NCBI RefSeq assembly: GCF_000374025.1
Contig: NZ_KB893177.1
Location: 154,374 to 218,373, forward strand
From: Spirosoma panaciterrae DSM 21099
GTDB lineage: Bacteria > Bacteroidota > Bacteroidia > Cytophagales > Spirosomataceae
Length of the DNA: 64,000 nt
Direction of reading: 5' to 3'
The translations under genes and the position numbers were made by a program. Positions 34,443 to 43,297 of this stretch are shown piece by piece (the first letter of the stretch is position 1; every line of letters begins with the position of its first letter). Below the pieces are notes generated by a model. It was not told the DNA's origin, searched no databases, and worked only from the letters and a program-made list of their open reading frames with translations.

Positions 34443-34464
34443 CGAATTTCAGTAAAAGGCTTTG

Positions 34465-34511
34465 TGCCGCTTCTTCGAACGAATTTTGTTCAGAAGGAGC
34501 GGCATTTTTTA
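34465..34511 (+). terminator. Intrinsic terminator after rpsJ
   Basis: TGCCGCTTCTTCGAAC opens a stem with GTTCAGAAGGAGCGGCA, with a bulge near the middle, followed by a T-run at 34505-34510. It ends the fusA-rpsJ unit. Confidence 0.85.
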
Positions 34512-34685
34512 TTCGTTAACGCATCCACTACCAGCCGACTAGTGACTAGTGTTGCCGACAGAAAACCATACGCAAGAAACTTCACCACGATCTACCCTTT
34601 ATCCGAATTATAAGACTCATCTGCCTGTTATTTTTGTATCTTGTAGGAATACAGTGAACAACAGAACAGGAATATTCCATTCGTT

Positions 34686-36731
34686 ATGGTAAACGTGATA
34701 CAGCTACTGCCCGACTCGATTGCCAACCAAATTGCGGCTGGCGAAGTTGTGCAGCGGCCCGCTTCGGTGGTAAAAGAGTTGCTTGAAAACTCGGTCGATG
34801 CCAAAGCGAAATCAGTACAAGTGATTATCCGTGAAGCAGGCCGTAATCTGATCCAGATTGTAGATGATGGTGTAGGCATGACCGAAACCGATGCCCGAAT
34901 GAGTTTCGAACGGCATGCTACGTCTAAAATTCGTTCATCCGACGATCTGTTCCGTATTCGGACCATGGGCTTTCGGGGTGAAGCTCTTGCTTCGATTGCT
35001 GCGGTTGCTCAGGTCGAAATGCGGACCCGCCGGGCAGAGGACGAATTAGGCACTCTCATTCGGATTGAAGGCTCGGATATAAAAGCCCAGGAGCCGATCA
35101 CCTGCCTGCCAGGAACCAACCTCCTTATTAAAAATTTATTTTTTAACGTACCCGCCCGGCGTAATTTCCTGAAGTCGAATTCAGTGGAAATGCGTCATAT
35201 TATCGACGAGTTTCAGCATGTGGCGCTGGCCAACCCCGAAGTAGCCTTTTCCCTGTTTCATAACGATCAGGAGATTTACAACTTGCCTGCCGGGAAACTA
35301 AGCCGCCGAATTGTGGATATGTTTGGCAAGAGCTACCGCGAACAGTTGAACTCCTGCGAGGAAAAAACCCCTTACGTAACCGTCCACGGCTACATTGGCA
35401 AGCCAGAATCGGCTAAAAAGGCGCGGAATGAGCAGTTCTTCTTTGTCAATAATCGATACATCAAGCACAACTATTTACATCATGCGGTTATAGGTGCTTA
35501 CGAAGGTACACTGCCTGAAGGCAGCCATCCGTTCTACGTGTTGTTTATCGAGATTGATCCATCCCATATCGACATCAATATCCACCCAACCAAAACAGAG
35601 ATTAAATTCGATGACGAGCGATCGGTATATGCCATTATGATGGCTGCGGTTCGAAAAGCGGTGGGCTTATATAATCTGGCCCCTTCTCTCGACTTTGATT
35701 CCGATGTCAACTTTCTGACTGGCGTTTCCGCCAATCAATCGAAACCGTCTGCTAAAGGTGACCTGGAAACGTCTGTCCCCGTTTCGAAAGCCTCTACATC
35801 CGAGTCAATAGCGCCCCGTCCCATTAGCCCTTCCTGGGCAACGGGAACGAGCCAGCCCGTTAAAGAGCGAAGCTCACGACGAGATGACTCGCTGGACTCA
35901 GCCGCCGGTAGTAGTTTTAATCTGCCCTCAAAGCCTATAGCCCGTCCATCGGTCAACAACTGGCAAACCCTGTACGACGGGGTAGCCGACCCGGAAAAAA
36001 CGGAGAGTCCTTCAACCACACCTGGAGACTGGTTAGGCCCAGTACGTTCTACGAATCCGCCAATAGGCCAATCCATTCCTGAAAATGAACCCATAACCCT
36101 TGGCAGCCGGGCCAACCAATTACAGGTAGGTTTATCCGCATCGGAAAAAGACAGCCCGGTACTGGTTGAAGATGAGAGCATTGTTCAACTCCAGAATCGT
36201 TACCTTTTAGCACCTATCAAGTCAGGAGTAATGCTCATTGACCAACGTAGAGCCTATGAACGAATTCTGTACGACCAATTTCACACGGCACTGACCAAAC
36301 AAAATGGGTCCTCTCAGCAGTTATTATTTCCAAAGACCATTACGCTGACCCCCGTTGATTTTCAACTGGCTCTCGATCTGAAGCAGGACCTGACAAACCT
36401 TGGTTTCGAATTTGACGAATTAGGTGCCAATACGTTTGTCATTCGGGGAATACCAGCCCTGACCATGGGCGAGAACGAAGAAGAATTGTTTGCTAATTTA
36501 CTAGCGCAACTTCGGGCCGATACGGGCCGGTTGAAATTAGATAAAATAGAATCTATGGCACGATCATTGGCCCGACGGTCAGCGATGCACCGCGCCACGC
36601 GCCTAAGTGCAACCGAATGCCGTGCTTTAGTAAACCAATTATTCGCATCAACAAACCCAAGTTATACCCCCACGGGCGAACCGATTACGGTTGTGCTTAC
36701 GTTGGATAAAATTGCTGGCCTCTTGCGCTGA
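34686..36731 (+). CDS. mutL: DNA mismatch repair protein MutL
   Basis: The protein has 681 residues. The GHKL ATPase domain is typical: IAAGEVVQRPASVVKELLEN, DDGVGMT, FERHATSKI, TMGFRGEALASI. The transducer part follows to about 330. A Ser/Pro-rich linker (about 335-480) leads to the C-terminal dimer domain. There the endonuclease motif DQHA.x2.E is absent: the segment is MLIDQRRAYERILYDQF, and no CPHGRP motif is seen (the end is TGEPITVVLTLDKI). So this MutL is probably not a nicking endonuclease. A -10-like TATTTTTG lies at 34629-34636. Confidence 0.95.
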   Translation: MVNVIQLLPDSIANQIAAGEVVQRPASVVKELLENSVDAKAKSVQVIIREAGRNLIQIVDDGVGMTETDARMSFERHATSKIRSSDDLFRIRTMGFRGEALASIAAVAQVEMRTRRAEDELGTLIRIEGSDIKAQEPITCLPGTNLLIKNLFFNVPARRNFLKSNSVEMRHIIDEFQHVALANPEVAFSLFHNDQEIYNLPAGKLSRRIVDMFGKSYREQLNSCEEKTPYVTVHGYIGKPESAKKARNEQFFFVNNRYIKHNYLHHAVIGAYEGTLPEGSHPFYVLFIEIDPSHIDINIHPTKTEIKFDDERSVYAIMMAAVRKAVGLYNLAPSLDFDSDVNFLTGVSANQSKPSAKGDLETSVPVSKASTSESIAPRPISPSWATGTSQPVKERSSRRDDSLDSAAGSSFNLPSKPIARPSVNNWQTLYDGVADPEKTESPSTTPGDWLGPVRSTNPPIGQSIPENEPITLGSRANQLQVGLSASEKDSPVLVEDESIVQLQNRYLLAPIKSGVMLIDQRRAYERILYDQFHTALTKQNGSSQQLLFPKTITLTPVDFQLALDLKQDLTNLGFEFDELGANTFVIRGIPALTMGENEEELFANLLAQLRADTGRLKLDKIESMARSLARRSAMHRATRLSATECRALVNQLFASTNPSYTPTGEPITVVLTLDKIAGLLR

Positions 36732-36767
36732 TTATTAAGTTAATCAGTATAAATTAGTTGATATAAA

Positions 36768-37547
36768 ATGTTTAATCTTACTCCAGTAGTTCGTACGCTG
36801 TTAATACTAAACGTATTGGTCTTTCTGGTGACGAATGATGCTATTATTGAGCAGTTTGGTCTTCATTCGTTTCTGTCGGACCGATTCAATCCGATTCAGT
36901 TACTGACCCATATGTTTTTGCATGGGGGCTTTAATCATATTTTCAGCAATATGATCGGATTAATTGTTTTCGGGCCGATGCTGGAAAATTTTTGGGGCCC
37001 ACGCCGGTTTACGTTCTTTTACTTTTTTTGCGGGCTGGGTTCGGCGTTGCTATTTTCTGGAGTAAACTATTTTGAGATGCACGACGTATATATGTCGGTT
37101 GAGGCATATCGGGCAGCTCCTGGTTTTGATAATTTTTCGGCTTTTGTTGATCAGCACGCCATGTCATACTACGATCAGCTAGAGCCATTTATTGATAAAT
37201 TTAAAAGCTTTCCTAACGATAGTAAACTGCTTCAGATGAGCGTTTCTTACGTCAATCAGATCTTTACACGTCAGGTCGACGAGCCAATGGTTGGGGCGTC
37301 AGGTGCAATTTTTGGAGTAATAATGGGTTTTGGACTATTGTTTCCGAACACTCAGCTTTTTTTATTGTTTCCACCTATACCGATTAAAGCAAAGTATCTC
37401 GTTATCTTTTACGGAGCCTTTGAACTTTACTCGGGTATTTATCGGGCGCAGGCCGACAACGTTGCTCACTTCGCTCACATTGGCGGTATGCTGTTTGCAT
37501 TTATTCTGGTAAAATACTGGGGCTCCCAGCGCAAAACGTTTTATTAG
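36768..37547 (+). CDS. Rhomboid family intramembrane serine protease (first of a pair)
   Basis: The protein has 259 residues. Six to seven membrane segments are visible. The catalytic Ser is in GASGAIFGVIMG and the catalytic His in FAHIGGML, while the conserved HMFLHGGFNHIFSNM gives the loop-1 and TM2 histidines. A soluble insert at about 100-165 between membrane helices is larger than in classical rhomboids. Rhomboids cut membrane-anchored substrates within the bilayer. The next gene is another rhomboid starting right after the stop, so the pair is one transcript. Its substrate is unknown. Confidence 0.92.
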   Translation: MFNLTPVVRTLLILNVLVFLVTNDAIIEQFGLHSFLSDRFNPIQLLTHMFLHGGFNHIFSNMIGLIVFGPMLENFWGPRRFTFFYFFCGLGSALLFSGVNYFEMHDVYMSVEAYRAAPGFDNFSAFVDQHAMSYYDQLEPFIDKFKSFPNDSKLLQMSVSYVNQIFTRQVDEPMVGASGAIFGVIMGFGLLFPNTQLFLLFPPIPIKAKYLVIFYGAFELYSGIYRAQADNVAHFAHIGGMLFAFILVKYWGSQRKTFY

Positions 37548-37549
37548 TG

Positions 37550-38470
37550 ATGAGCGGGTTATTCGACGACTTTCGAAGCGAATTCAATAAGCCCAACAAT
37601 ACGTTGGTGCAATTGATCTTAATTAACACGGTAGTGTTTCTGGTACTCCTGTTGGCCAGAGTAGGTTTACAGGTGGCCGAACATGGCGATGTCTATGATC
37701 TCATTCGTGATCAACTCACAATGCCGGGCCAGGTCAACGCGTTTCTGCATAAGCCCTGGACACTTTTCACCTACTTTTTTACGCATGAGGATATTTTCCA
37801 TGTTCTGTACAACATGCTCTTTTTATACTGGTTTGGCCGGTTGATTGATGAGTATCTGGGCAATCGACGGTTGATCGGTTTATACATTATGGGTGGTCTG
37901 GCCGGTGGGTTACTCTTTCTGGCGATGTTCAACCTGGTTCCTTATTTTCAGGCCAGGGCGGGCTTACCACTGCTGGGGGCATCAGCGGCTGCTTTTTCAG
38001 TGGCAGTTGGCGCGGCTACGTTGCTACCGAACTACACCTTTCACCTGCTGTTTTTTGGACCTGTTCGTATCAAATACATCGTTTTCTTCTTCATTGTACT
38101 ATCCATAGCCCAGTCGGCCGGTGATAATGCGGGTGGCAACCTGGCCCATTTGGGCGGTGCCTTAATGGGTTTCGCATACGTTAAACTGTTACAGAATGGC
38201 ACGGATTTAGGCCGCCCTATCTATTGGGTTGCCGATGGCTGGAGCAATCTGTTTAAACCTAAACCAGCCGTAAAAGTATCGTATCGGCAACGTAGCAGCG
38301 CCAGCGCTCAAACGAGTTCATACATGTCGTCGGGGAGTACTTCCTCCACGATGTCGGTTCCCGATCAGGATGAAGTCGATATGATTCTGGATAAAATTTC
38401 ACGGTCAGGTTATGAAAGTTTAACGCGCGAAGAGAAGCAAAAACTCTTCCGGGCCAGTCAGCGGAACTAG
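37550..38470 (+). CDS. Rhomboid family protease (second of a pair) with C-terminal tail
   Basis: The protein has 306 residues from the ATG at 37550; a GTG at 37547 inside the previous stop is also possible. Rhomboid motifs are FTHEDIFHVLYNMLF, LGASAAAFSVAVGAATL (the serine is in GASA, not GASG) and NLAHLGGALMG (His). A cytoplasmic tail (about 235-306) ends in a small helical piece DEVDMILDKISRSGYESLT, a common C-terminal add-on in Bacteroidota rhomboids. The two tandem rhomboids share direction and are almost overlapping, suggesting related substrates or a heteromeric role. Confidence 0.9.
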   Translation: MSGLFDDFRSEFNKPNNTLVQLILINTVVFLVLLLARVGLQVAEHGDVYDLIRDQLTMPGQVNAFLHKPWTLFTYFFTHEDIFHVLYNMLFLYWFGRLIDEYLGNRRLIGLYIMGGLAGGLLFLAMFNLVPYFQARAGLPLLGASAAAFSVAVGAATLLPNYTFHLLFFGPVRIKYIVFFFIVLSIAQSAGDNAGGNLAHLGGALMGFAYVKLLQNGTDLGRPIYWVADGWSNLFKPKPAVKVSYRQRSSASAQTSSYMSSGSTSSTMSVPDQDEVDMILDKISRSGYESLTREEKQKLFRASQRN

Positions 38471-38521
38471 TTTTTATCCACCTTATTTTGCCAGCTCATT
38501 TACTTCCTATCCTTTCTTTCT

Positions 38522-38582
38522 AAAATCTAAGCGCCTGCTTTCTCCGTATACATCCACAGAGATACAGAGGCTTAGATTTTTT
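38522..38582 (+). terminator. Terminator after rhomboid pair
   Basis: AAAATCTAAGC (38522-38532) pairs with GCTTAGATTTT (38570-38580) over 11 bp with a 37-nt loop, followed by T residues. It lies 52 nt after the rhomboid stop and 113 nt before the dxs start. Confidence 0.65.
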
Positions 38583-38695
38583 ATAGTTGTTAAAAAATGT
38601 ATTAGCTTCGTTGCAGAATACAGTTAGCAATCCACCCACAGAACATTCTTTTCTGTATAAGTGTTGTGTAAGACAGACGTTTATCTGCTATTATC

Positions 38696-40630
38696 ATGTT
38701 GATTACCCCTGGCAGTCTTCTGGCCACTATCAATACTCCCGACGATCTTCGTAAACTCGATAAATCTCGCTTACCTCAGGTTGCCGACGAACTCCGCCAG
38801 TTTATAATTGATGATGTTTCCGTATACGGCGGCCATTTTGGAGCCAGCCTCGGCGTAGTGGAACTGACCGTAGCGCTCCACTATGTGTTCAATACGCCCG
38901 ACGATCAACTGGTGTGGGATGTGGGCCACCAGGCATATGGACACAAAATTCTGACTGGTCGGCGGGATGTATTTCATACCAATCGGTTCTACAAAGGCAT
39001 TTCCGGGTTCCCTAAACGGAAAGAAAGCCCTTACGACTCATTTGGTGTAGGCCATTCCTCAACATCGATCTCGGCAGCTTTGGGCATGGCCGTGGCTTCA
39101 CAGCTTCAGGGCTATACACAACGAAACCATATTGCGGTAATTGGTGATGGGGCCATGACCGCCGGTGAAGCCTTTGAAGGTATGAACCATGCCGGGGCAA
39201 CCGACAGTAATCTGCTGATCGTGCTGAACGACAATTGCATGAGTATAGACCCCAACGTGGGCGCTCTGCGCGAATACCTGACCGACATTACCACCTCACA
39301 AACCTACAACAAGGTAAAAGATGAGATCTGGAATTTGTTGGGCAAAATGGACAAGCTTGGCAAAACGGCACAGGAACTGGTTTCGCAGGTCCAGTCGGGA
39401 ATTAAAAGTTCACTGTTGGAGCAGAGCAACCTTTTCGAGTCGTTACACCTGCGCTATTTTGGGCCTATAGATGGCCACGACATTGATCATCTGGTTAGCG
39501 TTTTAAGCGATTTAAAACAAATTCCAGGGCCTAAGTTGCTGCACATCCTGACGGTAAAAGGCAAAGGCTACGGACCAGCCGAAAAAGATCAGACAAAATG
39601 GCATGCCCCCGGCCTGTTCGATAAAGTAACGGGAGTTATTCAGAAGAAAGTTTACGATACACCACAGCCTCCAAAATATCAGGATGTTTTCGGCCACACA
39701 CTGGTTGAACTGGCCGAGCAAAACCCGCGTATTGTAGGGGTTACCCCGGCCATGCCATCAGGCTCCTCCATGAACATCATGATGAAGGCAATGCCCAAGC
39801 GTGCCTTTGATGTGGGGATTGCCGAACAGCATGCCGTGACCTTCTCAGCCGGGATGGCTACGCAGGGTGAAGTTGTGTTCTGCAACATTTACTCAACCTT
39901 CATGCAACGGGCCTACGATCAGGTCATTCACGACGTCTGTATTCAGGAGCTACCCGTTGTTTTCTGTCTGGACCGGGCTGGTTTTGCCGGGGCCGATGGT
40001 CCTACGCATCATGGCGCCTACGATCTGGCCTATATGCGTTGCGTACCAAACATGATTGTAGCGGCTCCGATGAATGAACAGGAGTTGCGGAATATGATGT
40101 TTACGGCCCAATCGGATGAAGTCCAGCAAGGCAAACGTGCTTTTACCATTCGTTACCCTCGGGGCGAAGGGGTTATGCCCAACTGGCGAACCCCGCTCGA
40201 AAAACAAGAGATCGGAAAAGGTCGCCTGATTGCCGATGGCGAAGAGGTAGCTATTCTGACCATCGGTCACATTGGCAACTACGCCGTACAGGCATCCGAG
40301 CTATTGGCCAAAGAGGGTATTCGACCTGCCCTCTTCGATATGCGCTACGTCAAACCACTTGACGAAGCCTTGCTCCATCAGATTTTTAGCCGTTTCGACC
40401 GGGTACTGACGGTAGAGGATGGATGCCTGATGGGTGGTTTTGGAAGCGCAGTGCTCGAATTTATGGCCAACAATGATTATTCGGCTCGTGTAAAACGGTT
40501 GGGTATTCCGGATGAGGTGATCGAACACGGCGAACAAATTGAACTTCACCGAGAGTGCGGCTTTGACCCACAAGGTATTGCCAATGCTGTTCGCGAATTA
40601 CTCTTTACCGGCCGTACCATAGCGGTCTAG
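38696..40630 (+). CDS. dxs: 1-deoxy-D-xylulose-5-phosphate synthase
   Basis: The protein has 644 residues, the expected length. It condenses pyruvate and glyceraldehyde 3-phosphate, the first step of the MEP isoprenoid pathway, using thiamine diphosphate. Signatures are VYGGHFGASLGVVELTVALH, the TPP motif VIGDGAMTAGEAFEGMNHAG with NDN, and in the transketolase domain GIAEQHAVTFSAGMA, LDRAGFAGADGPTHHGAYD and FTIRYPRGEG. The start is an ATG at 38696. A long inverted repeat begins 5 nt after the stop and separates it from the aspartate kinase gene. Confidence 0.98.
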   Translation: MLITPGSLLATINTPDDLRKLDKSRLPQVADELRQFIIDDVSVYGGHFGASLGVVELTVALHYVFNTPDDQLVWDVGHQAYGHKILTGRRDVFHTNRFYKGISGFPKRKESPYDSFGVGHSSTSISAALGMAVASQLQGYTQRNHIAVIGDGAMTAGEAFEGMNHAGATDSNLLIVLNDNCMSIDPNVGALREYLTDITTSQTYNKVKDEIWNLLGKMDKLGKTAQELVSQVQSGIKSSLLEQSNLFESLHLRYFGPIDGHDIDHLVSVLSDLKQIPGPKLLHILTVKGKGYGPAEKDQTKWHAPGLFDKVTGVIQKKVYDTPQPPKYQDVFGHTLVELAEQNPRIVGVTPAMPSGSSMNIMMKAMPKRAFDVGIAEQHAVTFSAGMATQGEVVFCNIYSTFMQRAYDQVIHDVCIQELPVVFCLDRAGFAGADGPTHHGAYDLAYMRCVPNMIVAAPMNEQELRNMMFTAQSDEVQQGKRAFTIRYPRGEGVMPNWRTPLEKQEIGKGRLIADGEEVAILTIGHIGNYAVQASELLAKEGIRPALFDMRYVKPLDEALLHQIFSRFDRVLTVEDGCLMGGFGSAVLEFMANNDYSARVKRLGIPDEVIEHGEQIELHRECGFDPQGIANAVRELLFTGRTIAV

Positions 40631-40635
40631 TTTTA

Positions 40636-40736
40636 AAAGAGCGAAAGAGTGAATGCGTGAAAGAGCGAACCTGTCCGGCAGGAATAATCGACCGGAAGGC
40701 AAGTCATTCTTTCACGCATTCACTCTTTCGCTCTTT
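40636..40736. repeat. Long inverted repeat between dxs and aspartate kinase (hairpin H3)
   Basis: Arms 40636-40664 and 40708-40736 pair perfectly over 29 bp, with a 43-nt loop that holds CCGGCAGG (40675-40682) and a near copy CCGGAAGG (40692-40699). Its left arm is identical over 34 nt to that of H2 at 6443, 34 kb away. It ends 13 nt before the kinase ATG, the same spacing as at H2. Confidence 0.92.
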
Positions 40737-40749
40737 CTATGTATCCAAT

Positions 40750-41991
40750 ATGAGAATTTTCAAATTCGGAGGAGCGTCGGTTAAAGATGCTGCCGGCGTT
40801 CGAAACCTGGCTGACATCGTTAAAGCACAGGCAGAAGACGCACTCGTTGTGGTATCGGCGATGGGCAAAACCACCAATGCCCTTGAAACGATTGTCCAGG
40901 CGTATGTTCGACACGATACGCAAACCCTGCAAGCGACTCTTAAAACGGTTTCCGAGTACCATCAACACATCATGGATGAACTTGGGGGCGACTTTCCGGC
41001 AGCCAATCAAACTCTGAACGGTTTGAAAGCGATGGTCACCCAGCCGGCAACAGGCTCGTACGACGAAGTTTATGACCAGATCGTTTCGCTTGGTGAAATC
41101 ATATCGACCCAAATCGTAGCTGCGTATGTACAGCAGCGTATTCATACGGCCCGCTGGTTCGACGCCCGCCAGCTTGTACGAACCGATAATACCTACAGAG
41201 AAGGCCGGGTCGACTGGGCGAAAACCGGACAGTTGATCGAACAGGCTATTGGTCATAAAGGCATCAACATAACGCAGGGGTTTGTTGGCCAATCGGCCGA
41301 TGGGCATACCACAACGCTCGGCCGCGATGGTTCTGACTACTCAGCTGCCATTTTTGCCTATTGCCTGAATGCCGAAAGTGTAACCATCTGGAAAGATGTA
41401 CCGGGGGTATTGAATGCCGACCCGCGCTGGTTCGACGAAACAATCCTGCTGGAAAAATTAACCTACCAGGATGCTATCGAGCTGGCCTATTATGGTGCCA
41501 CGGTCATTCATCCGAAAACGATCAAGCCCCTGCAAAACAAGGGGATTCCCTTGTATGTACGCTCGTTTCTGGACCCATCAGCAGCCGGTACGGTGATTGG
41601 CAACTTCAAACAATCACTCTCTACCCCTTCGTTCATCTTTAAAGTAAATCAGGTTCTGATTTCGTTGCACCCGAACGACTTCTCATTCATTGCTGAGGAT
41701 AATCTGAGCCGGATCTTTGGCCGATTTGCGCTGGCCGGGGTTAAGATCAATCTGATGCAGAATACAGCCATTAGTTTTTCGGTTGTTGTCGACAACAACC
41801 CAGATCGGGTACCAGCTCTGCTAGACCAGTTAAAACAGGATTTTCGGGTTAATTACAACGATGGCCTTGAGTTGATCACCATCCGGTATTACGACCAGCG
41901 CACAATAGACCGGGTCTTGCTCAATAAAAAATTGCTTCTGGAGCAGAAAAGCCGTTATACAGCGCAATTGGTGGTTCGAGATTTGGGATAA
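40750..41991 (+). CDS. Aspartate kinase (monofunctional)
   Basis: The protein has 413 residues from the ATG at 40750. The frame extends to 40657, but that segment translates the inverted repeat and repeats the odd peptide FTHSLFRSF seen before the histidine kinase, so it is rejected. Motifs are MRIFKFGGASVKD, VVVSAMGKTTNAL, GRDGSDYSAAIFAYCL and IWKDVPGVLNADPR. A C-terminal ACT-like region (about 280-413) is present, and no homoserine dehydrogenase is fused. It makes aspartyl phosphate, the entry to lysine, threonine and methionine, and would usually be called lysC. Confidence 0.93.
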   Translation: MRIFKFGGASVKDAAGVRNLADIVKAQAEDALVVVSAMGKTTNALETIVQAYVRHDTQTLQATLKTVSEYHQHIMDELGGDFPAANQTLNGLKAMVTQPATGSYDEVYDQIVSLGEIISTQIVAAYVQQRIHTARWFDARQLVRTDNTYREGRVDWAKTGQLIEQAIGHKGINITQGFVGQSADGHTTTLGRDGSDYSAAIFAYCLNAESVTIWKDVPGVLNADPRWFDETILLEKLTYQDAIELAYYGATVIHPKTIKPLQNKGIPLYVRSFLDPSAAGTVIGNFKQSLSTPSFIFKVNQVLISLHPNDFSFIAEDNLSRIFGRFALAGVKINLMQNTAISFSVVVDNNPDRVPALLDQLKQDFRVNYNDGLELITIRYYDQRTIDRVLLNKKLLLEQKSRYTAQLVVRDLG

Positions 41992-42092
41992 GGGCAACGT
42001 TCAGCCTAATGCAAGTGATGAACTATTGAGTAGCTTACAGCGGGGCTAGTAGCATACGTATATCTTTCCGGGAAAAAACATCTTTCTTTTCT

Positions 42093-42395
42093 ATGGTCAA
42101 ATCAAAGCGAATCCGCCATACGGTTGTGTTCAAACTAAAACACCCCGGCGGTTCTTCGGAAGAACATGATTTCTTAACCAGCGCCCAGTCGCTCGCATCC
42201 ATATCGGGTGTGGAAAACTTTGAGCTACTGAAACAGATCAGCCCTAAGAATCCGTATGATTGGGGCATATCGATGGAGTTTGCTTCGCAGGCGGTATACG
42301 ACCACTATAACAACCATCCCGACCATGTAGCTTTTGTCGGGAATCGTTGGCTCAAAGAGGTTGATAACTTTCTGGAGATTGATTATCAGCTTTGA
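42093..42395 (+). CDS. Dabb (stress-responsive alpha-beta barrel) protein
   Basis: The protein has 100 residues and the pattern of the Dabb family: RHTVVFKLKHP at the start, LASISGVENFELL in the middle, and YDWGISMEFASQAVYDHYNN with HPDHVAFV at the end. Such small barrels act as dimers, some as cyclases or stress proteins, but most are unassigned. TATCTTTC (42061-42068) is one base off the -10 consensus. It is followed 80 nt later by the aminotransferase gene. Confidence 0.85.
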   Translation: MVKSKRIRHTVVFKLKHPGGSSEEHDFLTSAQSLASISGVENFELLKQISPKNPYDWGISMEFASQAVYDHYNNHPDHVAFVGNRWLKEVDNFLEIDYQL

Positions 42396-42475
42396 TATTG
42401 GCAGCTTTCAGGCTTAAACAACCTATATAATCCTTGTGGTTGTTATCTTTGACATCAGGGAAACATCGTCTGCTT

Positions 42476-43297
42476 ATGTATTTCGGCTATTTCAACGGCA
42501 CTATTGCACCAACCGACCAGCTTGCCGTCGGCGTTACTGATCTGAGTTTGTTACGTGGCTATGGCCTGTTCGATTATTTCCTGACGTATAACGGCCGTCC
42601 GTTTCAATGGGATTGGTACTGGGAGCGCTTTCAGAACTCAGCCTCCCGGATGCATCTGCCGTTGCCGTTGGGTAAAGAAGAAACCTACAGCATTCTGATG
42701 AAGCTGATCGAGCGAGCTGGCGGACAGGATGTCGCGTTTCGCTTTGTGATGACCGGGGGCTATTCGCCCGATAGCATCACCATCGATAAACCTAACCTGC
42801 TAATTCTGACCGAGCCCATTCATCCTGTGCCGCCTATCCAGTACGAGCAGGGCATCAAAGTGATTCTGGATGAGTATGTCCGGGAAATGGCCGAAGTAAA
42901 AAGCACTGATTACAAACGGGTGATCCTGATGGCACAAGCCATAAAATCGGCGGGTGCGTCGGATTTGCTCTATCAGAAAGGCGGCCAGATTAGCGAACTC
43001 AGCCGGAGCAATTTCTTTCTGGTCAAAGGCGACCGGCTCATCACACCCAACCAGCATATTCTACACGGCATTACCCGCCGAACCATTATCCAACTCGCCC
43101 AGACCGATTTTCGGGTTGAAGAGCGGGCACTACTCCTTTCTGAACTCTACGATGCCGACGAAGCTTTTACCACCAGTTCGACCAAAAAGGTGCTGCCCAT
43201 TGTACAAATCGGTGAGTTAACCATTGGCGATGGCTACGTTGGCCCCAAATCCAAATTCCTGCTAGAGCGATTCAACGATCTGATTAAGAGTTGGTAA
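42476..43297 (+). CDS. Class IV aminotransferase (PLP-dependent)
   Basis: The protein has 273 residues from the ATG at 42476; 14 upstream in-frame codons lack family character. The class IV fold is visible: MYFGYFNGTIAP, a first-domain segment RGYGLFDYFLTYNGRPF, the catalytic Lys in KSTDYKRVILMAQAIKS, SDLLYQKGGQISELSRSNFF (the E..N..F signature) and TPNQHILHGITRRTII. Branched-chain, D-alanine and aminodeoxychorismate enzymes share this pattern. Its neighbours are biotin genes, so a pabC or biotin-precursor role is possible but not shown. A TATCTTTG -10 element lies at 42444-42451. The last 36 nt overlap the convergent bioD gene. Confidence 0.88.
   Translation: MYFGYFNGTIAPTDQLAVGVTDLSLLRGYGLFDYFLTYNGRPFQWDWYWERFQNSASRMHLPLPLGKEETYSILMKLIERAGGQDVAFRFVMTGGYSPDSITIDKPNLLILTEPIHPVPPIQYEQGIKVILDEYVREMAEVKSTDYKRVILMAQAIKSAGASDLLYQKGGQISELSRSNFFLVKGDRLITPNQHILHGITRRTIIQLAQTDFRVEERALLLSELYDADEAFTTSSTKKVLPIVQIGELTIGDGYVGPKSKFLLERFNDLIKSW

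Noticed and set aside
40720..41307. Minus-strand open frame of 195 codons inside aspartate kinase
   Set aside because: It is a shadow of the coding strand; the sense gene has clear motifs.
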